NCBI GenBank assembly: GCA_937899935.1
Contig: CALCOW010000020.1
Coordinates: 1 to 8,870 of the forward strand
Direction: 5' to 3'
DNA length: 8,870 nucleotides
Origin: an uncultured Phycisphaerae bacterium
GTDB taxonomy: Bacteria > Planctomycetota > Phycisphaerae > Phycisphaerales > SM1A02
Below the pieces are notes generated by a model that was given only the letters and a program-made list of their open reading frames with translations, had not been told where the DNA came from and made no database searches. This document shows, piece after piece, positions 1 to 6,498 of the stretch (its first letter is position 1; every line of letters starts with the position of its first letter). A program made the position numbers and the translations under genes.

Positions 1-701
1 GCCAGAGACCCTTCCTCTGCCAATTCTTCAAGCCAATTTTCAACACCTGGATCTACTTGTATACCCCATCTTCCATCTCCCATCGCTGTTCTTGCTTCAG
101 CGTCTAACTCGCGCTGATAGGCCGGCAAGGCTCCAGGCATATAAGTGCCGATACCCGCATCATGGACCAAATGAAAAATCTCCTCAAAACCGGCATCTCG
201 ATGTTCCCAATTGTTTTCGAGATACCAAGGAGACCCATCAATGGGTGTTTCACTTTCAAACAGACCTTGAGCTCTTATTGGTGGCTCCTTACCCTCAACA
301 TGAGCACCCGTTGGCATCATGAGCATTGCACGGTTCTCTGCCATCGCATTGGCGACCGCGCTTTTGTCCTCACCATACTTGGAACCTGGCACATCTGTTA
401 AATAGAACTGAAGCAAATTTCTCGCACGGGCAACTGCAATATCGGGCACTCTTGTTTGCGCGATAATTCGAATGGGCTTGCCATTTGGAGCAAAGACCTG
501 AGCATACTTAGTAAAACCATGTCGGCGCAAATGATCTGCCTGACTTGGAATTTCATACAATCCAAAATCTACTACTTTTGGAGACGGCTTACCCGATGTC
601 TGGTCCAAGATTGTTTGCGATTGAACATCCGCTTGACGCCCAAATACCTGTGGCAGTTCAATCATCATAATGATCAGGGCTGCAGCCAAAATCTCTTTCA
701 T
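1..701 (-). CDS. Unrecognised exported protein, 3' end missing (runs off the left edge)
   Basis: Reading the minus strand from an ATG at 701 gives 233 codons with no stop before the window edge, so this is the N-terminal part of a longer protein. The start is well supported: GAGGAG lies 8 nt upstream. Residues 1-21 (MKEILAAALIIMMIELPQVF...) look like a signal peptide or N-terminal membrane segment, so the product is probably exported. The rest is soluble. The most striking stretch is residues 164-181, rich in acids and histidines: W165-E-H-R-D, then E173-E174-I-F-H177-L-V-H180-D. An EExxHxxH arrangement could bind a metal, and the following 'GIGTYMPGALPAYQ' looks like a conserved family segment. 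I recall similar segments in uncharacterised bacterial proteins but cannot name a family. It is not a canonical HExxH protease. The plus-strand open frames over this stretch are shadows. The next gene is divergent. Confidence 0.8.
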   Translation of the reverse strand, partial: MKEILAAALIIMMIELPQVFGRQADVQSQTILDQTSGKPSPKVVDFGLYEIPSQADHLRRHGFTKYAQVFAPNGKPIRIIAQTRVPDIAVARARNLLQFYLTDVPGSKYGEDKSAVANAMAENRAMLMMPTGAHVEGKEPPIRAQGLFESETPIDGSPWYLENNWEHRDAGFEEIFHLVHDAGIGTYMPGALPAYQRELDAEARTAMGDGRWGIQVDPGVENWLEELAEEGSL

Positions 702-918
702 CTTTCAAACTCCTCACTTCATAGTACTGCCAGGCACTGCCGTCTAGGGTTTACACGATTTCAGATAGTCGATCCCTGTTAAGAGCTAGTTTTTCGGTGG
801 TTTATTGCCGAGTTCTGACCCGAATAGCAACATCACAGCGGGGATGAGGCTAGCATCTACCTAATCAATAGCGGCTCGGCCAGCCGATTGGTGGTAGGCC
901 TCAGCCCGCAAATGGTGA
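702..918. other. Divergent intergenic region between the exported protein gene and the desaturase operon
   Basis: This 217-bp stretch separates two divergent starts, so both promoters should lie here. I searched both strands for -35/-10 pairs and found none I would defend. TTTACA at 750-755 on the plus strand has no good -10 at 16-18 nt. The one clear structure is the hairpin at 866-890, listed separately. A 127-residue minus-strand frame starting inside the desaturase crosses into this region, but it is the antisense shadow of that gene. Confidence 0.5.
866..890. repeat. Imperfect inverted repeat (hairpin) upstream of the desaturase start
   Basis: CAAT (866-869) and CGGCT (872-876) pair with AGCCG (882-886) and ATTG (887-890), leaving a two-base AG bulge and a five-base CGGCC loop. 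That makes nine base pairs 28-55 bp before the two possible desaturase starts. It could be a 5' leader hairpin or a dimeric regulator's operator. Fatty acid desaturase genes are often controlled by such repressors, but nothing here identifies one. Confidence 0.4.
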
Positions 919-1911
919 ATGCTATCCGCAAGGTACCTGCCCTCCATGTCAAGTTCTATCTCTACTAAGCAGATCACGCCTCCGAAACAGCCACACACGA
1001 CGGAACTCCATGCACCCGTCAAGAGAGGGGCACGTTTCATTGTATTAGTCTCTGTCGTATTGCCGCCACTGGCACTCATTGCAGTGATGTGGCTGGCTTG
1101 GGGGAATGGTTTTAGTGTTCTCGATCTTTGCCTCCTGGTTGGCATGTATATCGTGGCAGGCCTGGGTATTACGGTTGGTTTCCATCGGTATTTCACCCAT
1201 AAAGCTTTTGAATGTCCCCGCTGGGTCAAAATTGGTCTTGGCATTACCGGCTCAATGGCGGTACAAGGAGACCTATTCTGGTGGTGTGCAGTGCATCGAC
1301 AACATCATCAGCACAGCGACGAAGAGCACGATCCACACTCACCCCATGTTGGTCAAGGTGGGCCGGTGCGCCGATTTATCTACTCCCATTTTGGCTGGCT
1401 TTTCAAACTCGAACAACCTGATCAAGATCGCTACATTCCTGATCTAAAAGCTGACCCTGACTTAAGGATGGTGTCAAGGCTCTTTCCAGTTTGGGCTTTT
1501 ATCAGCATGCTGATACCAACGGTACTTGGTGGGGTGATCACCGGCACCTGGCTGGGAGCCCTCACCGGTCTACTTTGGGGTGGATTGGTGCGTGTCTTTG
1601 TCGAACATCATATTACCTGGTCAGTTAATTCAGTCTGTCATATCTGGGGCACACAACCATTTGAGAGTCATGATCATAGTCGCAACAACCCAATCATAGG
1701 TATCTTCTCATTGGGTGAGGGTTGGCATAACAACCATCATGCCTTCCCAACATCCGCGAAACATGGACTTGCCTGGTGGCAATTTGATTTCACATGGATC
1801 ACGATTAAGTGCATGTCTTTCCTTGGCCTGGCCAGTAAGCTTAAGACCCCATCACCGGATCGAATTGCACGGGCCGTAGGTGATCAGAACAATAAGACAA
1901 GCCACACCTAG
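919..1911 (+). CDS. Membrane fatty acid desaturase (acyl-CoA / acyl-lipid delta-9 type)
   Basis: This is an integral-membrane di-iron desaturase that uses O2 and an electron donor to put a cis double bond into a fatty acyl chain. All the diagnostic histidine boxes are present: H89-RYFT-H94 (HxxxxH), H126-RQ-HH130 (HxxHH) and H270-NN-HH274 (HxxHH). The extra N237...H241 pair in 'TWSVNSVCHIWG' is typical of stearoyl-CoA-desaturase-like enzymes. Hydrophobic segments lie near residues 40-85 and 165-225. The 330-residue length is normal and no cytochrome b5 or ferredoxin domain is fused, so electrons must come from elsewhere. The start is uncertain: ATG 919 has almost no RBS, while the in-frame ATG 946 (residue 10, MSSSIST...) has AAGG 12 nt upstream and may be the true start. 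It heads the plus-strand cluster, with the next gene 9 bp away. The family is very sure; regiospecificity is inferred. Confidence 0.95.
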   Translation: MLSARYLPSMSSSISTKQITPPKQPHTTELHAPVKRGARFIVLVSVVLPPLALIAVMWLAWGNGFSVLDLCLLVGMYIVAGLGITVGFHRYFTHKAFECPRWVKIGLGITGSMAVQGDLFWWCAVHRQHHQHSDEEHDPHSPHVGQGGPVRRFIYSHFGWLFKLEQPDQDRYIPDLKADPDLRMVSRLFPVWAFISMLIPTVLGGVITGTWLGALTGLLWGGLVRVFVEHHITWSVNSVCHIWGTQPFESHDHSRNNPIIGIFSLGEGWHNNHHAFPTSAKHGLAWWQFDFTWITIKCMSFLGLASKLKTPSPDRIARAVGDQNNKTSHT

Positions 1912-1914
1912 AGG
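1910..1914 (+). promoter_or_regulatory. Ribosome binding site overlapping the desaturase stop codon
   Basis: AGAGG shares bases with the TAG stop at 1909-1911 and sits 6 nt before the ATG at 1921. This fixes the start of the next gene and suggests the two are translated from one message, with possible coupling. Confidence 0.65.
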
Positions 1915-1920
1915 CCGCGT

Positions 1921-3999
1921 ATGCGCACACGCATCACCACCGCTCTCCTTGTGGGACCGACGAGTCTTGGAAGGTCATTCATCAGCGTGGCAACGGTGCT
2001 TTGTTTGGTCTTTGTGGCAACAACTCATGCCGCAATACCAAAGCCTAGTGAACTACTTGTTTGGCAAATACAGCAGCATGCAGGGCCATCGCTTCTTAAA
2101 CAGGCAGAAGATGATCCGCAACTGAGTAGTTTCTTCGATGCTCTCTATAGCAATGAAGAATGGATGCGTGAGCTACTCGACAGTGGCCCCATCGAAGATG
2201 GCCCGCGCACACTAGCATTCCTGAGCGAGCTGTGGGGTGAAGATTCAGATCTCACTACACGGCCGGTCGATCGCTCGATGGCAACCGCCTGTGCTTTGGA
2301 GTTACGTAAGGACCGACTCGATGATGATTGGATGCGTGATCGATATCACTACTTCAGAGATCACTTTTCTCAGGGACTTCTTAACAGCTGCTACCCACAA
2401 CTTGCCACTTGGGAGCGGCGCTTTCTCGCACGGGGTGCTCAATACCCCTCTTACACCGCAGTAGAGGCACTCGAATTTCTCAGAGAAAGAATTTGCTGGC
2501 CTCGTTCTGAATATGTGCGCGCCTGCTGGCAAGCGCCATACCGTGGTTTCAATTGCTTTGACGACACCGTTCAAGGCTGGCTTTACTATCACCCTTTTCG
2601 CGGATCCTTTCGATGTGATCCAGAAATGGCCATCGAAGTTGGTGGAGTCTGTGGCGCGCTTTCAAACACCGGCGCCTCCGCTGCAATCGCCAATGGAATA
2701 CCAGCATTCACCATGGGCGAGCCTGGGCACTGCGCGTATGCTGTTCAAACAGCGCCTGGTGAGTGGACACCGGCCTATTCGCTGAGTTGGAAACGAGGGC
2801 TTCATTCCTCCTTACAACGACCAAAATGGGCAAGCCATGTGCTCGTGCAACGTGCATTCGAACGCACCACTGCTCATCAACAAGCTAGCGATCGAGGACG
2901 TTTGGCCCGCTGGCATGTGCAACAGAATTCTGTTGAACAAGCCGAAGCAGCCTATCAAAGAGCGATTGAACGCAATGCTCTTGATGAGGGTCTTTGGCGC
3001 GAGTACTTACAGTTCGGTGTGGACAATCAAATGGATCGACGTTGGTGGGAACGAACCATGTTAAAGCTGCAAACCGAACTACTCCCAGAGCATCCTGAGC
3101 CTGTCTGGGCATTGTCCAAACAATACATCTATCCACAACTGTTTAAAGGTCTCAACGCTCAAAAGCGTATTGCCTATCTAGGAAGATATCTCCGCAAGCT
3201 TCAAGGCTGGGGACCAGTACGATGGAATATCGAATCGGCGCTCGACTGGATGTTGACAAAAGCTGGAGATCAGCGTGCGCAACGTCAGTTTATTTTGACC
3301 ACACTGCGAAATCTTATCGATTCAGCTGATTTAGGTGCTCCGTATATTGCTTGGGCAATGAACAAACTGAAAGATGATCCAGATGGTAACGCTATGTTTG
3401 AACGCGTACTTCTGGGTGAGGTTCACACGGCTGGTGATGGGCAAGATGCGGCGCTTCGTCAGTTGGCAAGAACAATGTTGCCCGCGGCTGCTGAAACCAA
3501 CGATCTAGAAACCTTCCAGCGCATTGGCCGAGCTGCCTCTCGACTCTATGAACCTCGTCCAAGCCTCATCGAATCAGGCATCGAGCCTTTCCAAGGAACT
3601 TTATTGAGTCAAGGTGGTGCGCTACGCATTTGGGAACCTGGAAACCGCTGGGATTCGCCCGAACAGCACTGGGGTGTACTTGAGGAACATGGTGGTCAGT
3701 TTCATACCCAGGTTGGTGACCATCCCTGGTTTGAAATTGAGTTGCCACACTTTGGTGAGATTGAAGGCATCATTCTTGAGGGACGTCGAGGGCAGCAACA
3801 TCGGGCCAAAGACGCTCGAATTCTCGTGAGTCGTGACGGTATTGAGTGGGAGCAAGTCGCGACGCTTAAAGGTGCCCATCTTTGGTATCGCGTTGATTTA
3901 TCTGACACTAAGCCTCGCGGACGCTTTATTCGAGTGGAAAGAGATGGTAAGTGCATGCACTTTCCACGGGTCCTTATCTATGGAAAGCGTACCAGTTGA
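1921..3999 (+). CDS. Exported transglutaminase-like protein with TPR-like repeat and C-terminal F5/8C (discoidin-like) domain
   Basis: This 692-residue protein starts with a signal peptide or anchor: a basic start (MRTR), a hydrophobic run at residues 20-36 and a likely cut near THAA. A helical region runs to about 180. Residues 235-290 resemble a transglutaminase-like fold, with GGVCG holding Cys244, GIPAF at 259-263 and EPGHCAYA holding His270. The usual third acid after the histidine is not obvious: 'EWTPAYSLSW' stands where an Asp would be expected. Residues 325-365 (AEAAYQRAIERNALDEGLWREYL) look like a TPR, followed by a helical stretch. Residues about 565-690 (HPWFEIELPHFGEIEGI..., RILVSRDGIEWE, RFIRVERDG) form an F5/8-type-C domain, a beta-sandwich that usually binds carbohydrate or other surface ligands. 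The protein probably works at the cell surface or in the periplasm. The substrate is unknown; it may hydrolyse or cross-link peptides, or only bind them. Confidence 0.85.
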   Translation: MRTRITTALLVGPTSLGRSFISVATVLCLVFVATTHAAIPKPSELLVWQIQQHAGPSLLKQAEDDPQLSSFFDALYSNEEWMRELLDSGPIEDGPRTLAFLSELWGEDSDLTTRPVDRSMATACALELRKDRLDDDWMRDRYHYFRDHFSQGLLNSCYPQLATWERRFLARGAQYPSYTAVEALEFLRERICWPRSEYVRACWQAPYRGFNCFDDTVQGWLYYHPFRGSFRCDPEMAIEVGGVCGALSNTGASAAIANGIPAFTMGEPGHCAYAVQTAPGEWTPAYSLSWKRGLHSSLQRPKWASHVLVQRAFERTTAHQQASDRGRLARWHVQQNSVEQAEAAYQRAIERNALDEGLWREYLQFGVDNQMDRRWWERTMLKLQTELLPEHPEPVWALSKQYIYPQLFKGLNAQKRIAYLGRYLRKLQGWGPVRWNIESALDWMLTKAGDQRAQRQFILTTLRNLIDSADLGAPYIAWAMNKLKDDPDGNAMFERVLLGEVHTAGDGQDAALRQLARTMLPAAAETNDLETFQRIGRAASRLYEPRPSLIESGIEPFQGTLLSQGGALRIWEPGNRWDSPEQHWGVLEEHGGQFHTQVGDHPWFEIELPHFGEIEGIILEGRRGQQHRAKDARILVSRDGIEWEQVATLKGAHLWYRVDLSDTKPRGRFIRVERDGKCMHFPRVLIYGKRTS

Positions 4000-5264
4000 T
4001 TACAACGATTCTCATTACGGCTCTCACTTTTGTCGCTGATGGCATTGGTCCCCAACGAGTCGCTGGTTATACAGCGGCATCAGCGATGGCAAAACAGCGC
4101 CAAGTACCATTGATTGTCTATGTGCATGGCAGTGATTGGAATGGTCTCGGCCAGAGACTCCATTCCGATATGTGGAACACTACCAATACGAACGAGCGAC
4201 TCCGTGATTTCGACTTAGTACTCACAGATATTGATGTTTTGCAAACACCAACAGCGCCGCAGCAAACAGAATTCGACGAACTCCATGAAGGCTGGAACAA
4301 GCAAGGCTTGGTCACCTACCCTGCCATCATTGCATTTTCGCCCAACGGCGATGTGCTCGGCTCTCGTCAGGGAGAAACCCTACCGCGCCTTCCCGCACAA
4401 GCGCAATCAGCACTGCTTGAGCTTGCTCAAGCTGCAACGAAATACCAAGAATTACACCAACGCATCGAAAAGGCACGCCTGGAAAATGATCAACAGAGTG
4501 AAGCACAAGCGATCTACGCTGTTTGTGATCTGCCTTTAGATAGACCAAACCAGTTGATCGAACGTCTTACTACGATCGACCCTCAAGACACATCAGGGCG
4601 CCGTCGCAGACTTGAAATGCCTCAATGGCACCATCTCATTGCACAAGCGACCAAAGACGTAAAGGAAGGCCGCGCCCAAGAAGCCTTAGATCGACTGCAC
4701 ACCATGCTGGCTGACAACGTCTACAACGACTCACAAAGAGCTTGGCTGCAAGTTGCAATCGGCGCCGTTCACCGAAAGACAGAGGGATCGGACACCAAAG
4801 CAGCTGCCGCATTTAAGCAAGCTTGGCAACTGGATCCTGATGGCATTGCCGGCCATGCGGGCAAACGCTGGTACCTTCAGTTTTACGCACCTCCCTCTTT
4901 GCTCTTTGGATGGCAACCGAGGCACTGCACAACAGAGTTAAGCACCTGGATTATTGAAGACCTTCCGAGTCACATGAGCAAGGGCCGATGGAACATGACC
5001 TGTTCTTGGACAAAGGGACATCATGGCTTAGGTATCGATCGTGTTGAGTTAGTTGATGGTGAGACGGGCAAGGTTGTTGCCAGTGATGTGCACCCGGGTT
5101 TCACTGGCGTGAAGACTCGGGACAACACGTACTATCTTGAACTCAAAAGAGACATACGGCACCCACGATTACAAATCACGTGCCGAAGTGATGGTGGCAC
5201 CAACTCAACAGGGCTGATTGCACTGACACCAGAAAGTGATATGCCTGGTCATGCTCAAAATTAG
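3951..5264 (+). CDS. Exported thioredoxin-fold protein without CxxC, with C-terminal beta-domain
   Basis: This reads 437 codons from GTG 3951, overlapping the upstream gene by 49 bp. An alternative is TTG 3996, whose last two bases start the upstream TGA stop. From GTG the protein has K12 followed by a hydrophobic segment (LITTILITALTFVA, 16-29), a reasonable signal peptide. Residues about 40-150 look thioredoxin-like: a VPLIVYVHGSDW strand (52-63) and the cis-proline loop VTYP (P124). The position where relatives carry the CxxC pair reads N64-G-L-G, so a thiol-disulfide role is unlikely. Residues 150-320 are helical and TPR-like (EAQAIYAV, AQEALDRLHTML, AAAFKQAWQLDPDG). Residues about 325-430 (HHGLGIDRVELVDGETGKVVASD..., GFTG, NTYYLEL, TNSTGLIAL) resemble an unnamed beta-sandwich domain I recall from planctomycete-type secreted proteins. 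It is probably co-translated with the upstream gene. The function is unknown. Confidence 0.8.
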   Translation: MHALSTGPYLWKAYQLITTILITALTFVADGIGPQRVAGYTAASAMAKQRQVPLIVYVHGSDWNGLGQRLHSDMWNTTNTNERLRDFDLVLTDIDVLQTPTAPQQTEFDELHEGWNKQGLVTYPAIIAFSPNGDVLGSRQGETLPRLPAQAQSALLELAQAATKYQELHQRIEKARLENDQQSEAQAIYAVCDLPLDRPNQLIERLTTIDPQDTSGRRRRLEMPQWHHLIAQATKDVKEGRAQEALDRLHTMLADNVYNDSQRAWLQVAIGAVHRKTEGSDTKAAAAFKQAWQLDPDGIAGHAGKRWYLQFYAPPSLLFGWQPRHCTTELSTWIIEDLPSHMSKGRWNMTCSWTKGHHGLGIDRVELVDGETGKVVASDVHPGFTGVKTRDNTYYLELKRDIRHPRLQITCRSDGGTNSTGLIALTPESDMPGHAQN

Positions 5265-5272
5265 AAGTTAAG

Positions 5273-5278
5273 AGGGGG
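5273..5278 (+). promoter_or_regulatory. Strong ribosome binding site before ATG 5284
   Basis: AGGGGG ends 5 nt before the ATG at 5284 and lies only 9 bp beyond the previous gene's stop. It is a stronger signal than the GGGGA ahead of the patatin ATG at 5393. This suggests that translation of the patatin message was meant to begin at 5284. Confidence 0.55.
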
Positions 5279-5283
5279 CAGTG

Positions 5284-5409
5284 ATGTCAACAAGAGATAT
5301 CTATTTGCGACGGCGGGCTGGTTTTTCCTGGCCGATCGTTCTGCTTCTTTATAGTCAGCGCCATCTATCGACACCACGCCGGGGATGTAGATATGGAGCG
5401 CGGCCTTAA
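5284..5409 (+). CDS. 41-residue ORF, probably the frameshifted N-terminal membrane anchor of the patatin
   Basis: This small frame starts at an ATG with a strong RBS 19 bp after the upstream gene. It reads MSTRDIYLRRRAGFSWPIVL and continues LLYSQRHLSTPRRG before stopping at 5407-5409, 17 bp inside the patatin frame. The N-terminal half has the layout of a membrane anchor: three arginines, then a hydrophobic run. The hydrophobicity stops abruptly at residue 23. The patatin frame (+1), which is open from 5285 but has no ATG, GTG or TTG codon before 5393, continues it perfectly from about 5350 with IVSAIYRHHAGDVDM. Skipping one base near 5345-5350 (CTTCTTTATA) would fuse the two into one anchored patatin. 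It could instead be a real leader peptide, a decayed start or a sequencing error. Confidence 0.4.
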   Translation: MSTRDIYLRRRAGFSWPIVLLLYSQRHLSTPRRGCRYGARP

Positions 5410-6475
5410 GGCCGCAGCGAATTGCCCCACAACGCTCCCGTTAGCAGAGACCCTACCTCGTCAGCAACCGGTGCGCATCCTAAGCCTTGATGCTGGTGGT
5501 ATACGTGGCATTTTGGAGCTGAATGTGCTCGCTGAACTTGAAGAGCGAAGCGGCAAGCCGATCTCGGAACTTTTTGACCTCATCACTGGCACGAGTACAG
5601 GCTCTGTCATAGGAATTAGCTTGCTCCTGCCTGGTCCTGATGGCAAGCCACTGCACTCGGCGCATGAGATGCTTGATCTCTACGTCCAACAGATTCGCAC
5701 TTTTGGCGAAGGTCCTTGGTATCACCCAGTTCTCACGCTTGACGGCCTACTCGGTCCTGAATATCGCACTTCACGTGGTGTGGCGTTTCTACGCGATGTC
5801 ATGGGTACGACCACCATGGCCGAACTACTCTGTGACATTGTCATACCTGCAGCTTCGATTGATGATTTGAGCCCACGCTTTATGACAAGTCGTCGATCAC
5901 CTGATGGAAGTGATTTCACAATTAATGACAATATTGTTGCTGCCAACGTTGCACTGGCAACGACGGCCGCGCCAGGATTAATAGCGCCGATGCGACTGCG
6001 CAATGTTGAGGGTCAGTTACTTTTCACGGCAGCTGACGGAGGTCTTTTTGCCTATGACCCTACCCCACTTGCAATCAGCCTGGCGCTGCAACGGTATCCA
6101 GACCGCTCATTGATTGTGCTCTCACTTGGCACCGGCGATCTTGAGACAACCATTGACACTTCATCTGCTGGATCCTGGGGATCTATTCACTGGTTGAAGC
6201 ATGCAACCTCACTCGGCATCAGACCGAGCGTGCGTTACACCAATGCCATTCTCTCTCATGTTGCTGGCCGACCTGGTTCGCAATTGACACACTACCTTCG
6301 CATTAATCCGAAGGTACCGAGTCAATTTAATCAGTCTCTTTACTCATCAAAAGAAGTGGTTACACAACTCAACCAAATCGGTGCTCAATCTGTTAAAGAT
6401 AACGATCAGGCAATAAGTGAGATCATCTCGTTACTCAGCAAAAATGAGACCGAGAAATCCTCTACCGCACCGTAA
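5393..6475 (+). CDS. Patatin-like phospholipase (Ser-Asp dyad acyl hydrolase)
   Basis: Patatin-family enzymes hydrolyse acyl esters of phospholipids or galactolipids with a Ser-Asp dyad. The diagnostic elements are in order: the oxyanion-hole loop D33-A-G-G-I-R-G39, the nucleophile elbow G66-T-S68-T-G70, and D215-G-G217 in 'TAADGGLFAYDP'. The protein has 360 residues from ATG 5393, which has GGGGA 7 nt upstream. The catalytic domain begins at about residue 26, so nothing essential is missing. However, a likely N-terminal membrane anchor lies in another frame from 5284 (separate entry), so the native protein may be about 36 residues longer and tethered to the membrane. Residues after about 330 are polar and disordered-looking. 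The first codons sit in a 16-bp palindrome. The gene lies last in the plus-strand cluster and converges with the lipase gene 23 bp on. There is no nucleotide cyclase nearby, so a CBASS-type effector role is not supported. Confidence 0.93.
   Translation: MERGLKAAANCPTTLPLAETLPRQQPVRILSLDAGGIRGILELNVLAELEERSGKPISELFDLITGTSTGSVIGISLLLPGPDGKPLHSAHEMLDLYVQQIRTFGEGPWYHPVLTLDGLLGPEYRTSRGVAFLRDVMGTTTMAELLCDIVIPAASIDDLSPRFMTSRRSPDGSDFTINDNIVAANVALATTAAPGLIAPMRLRNVEGQLLFTAADGGLFAYDPTPLAISLALQRYPDRSLIVLSLGTGDLETTIDTSSAGSWGSIHWLKHATSLGIRPSVRYTNAILSHVAGRPGSQLTHYLRINPKVPSQFNQSLYSSKEVVTQLNQIGAQSVKDNDQAISEIISLLSKNETEKSSTAP
5400..5415. repeat. 16-bp perfect palindrome at the patatin start
   Basis: GCGGCCTTAAGGCCGC reads the same on both strands. 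As RNA it folds into six G-C pairs closed by a UUAA loop, starting 5 nt after the patatin ATG and containing the TAA of the 41-residue upstream frame. Chance would give about 0.14 such palindromes in a random sequence of this length. It could hinder ribosome entry at 5393 or serve as an operator. Confidence 0.6.
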
Positions 6476-6498
6476 TTGTCTAAACACGAATTAGGTTG

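Noticed and set aside
92..782. Plus-strand open frames of 76-108 codons at the left end
   Set aside because: They lie antisense to a minus-strand frame that is open for 233 codons from an ATG with a strong RBS and a signal peptide. Their translations show no domain or RBS.
861..1244. Minus-strand 127-codon frame over the desaturase start
   Set aside because: It is the antisense shadow of a gene with all three histidine boxes. Its translation is rich in Arg and Pro, with no recognisable motif.
5393..6475. CapV-like patatin effector of a CBASS defence system
   Set aside because: The fold fits, but no CD-NTase, cap2/cap3 or other defence gene is present. The neighbours are a desaturase, exported proteins and a lipase.
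6476..6498. Bidirectional terminator between the convergent patatin and lipase genes
   Set aside because: Only a 4-bp CTAA/TTAG pairing is visible, with no G-C stem or T run.
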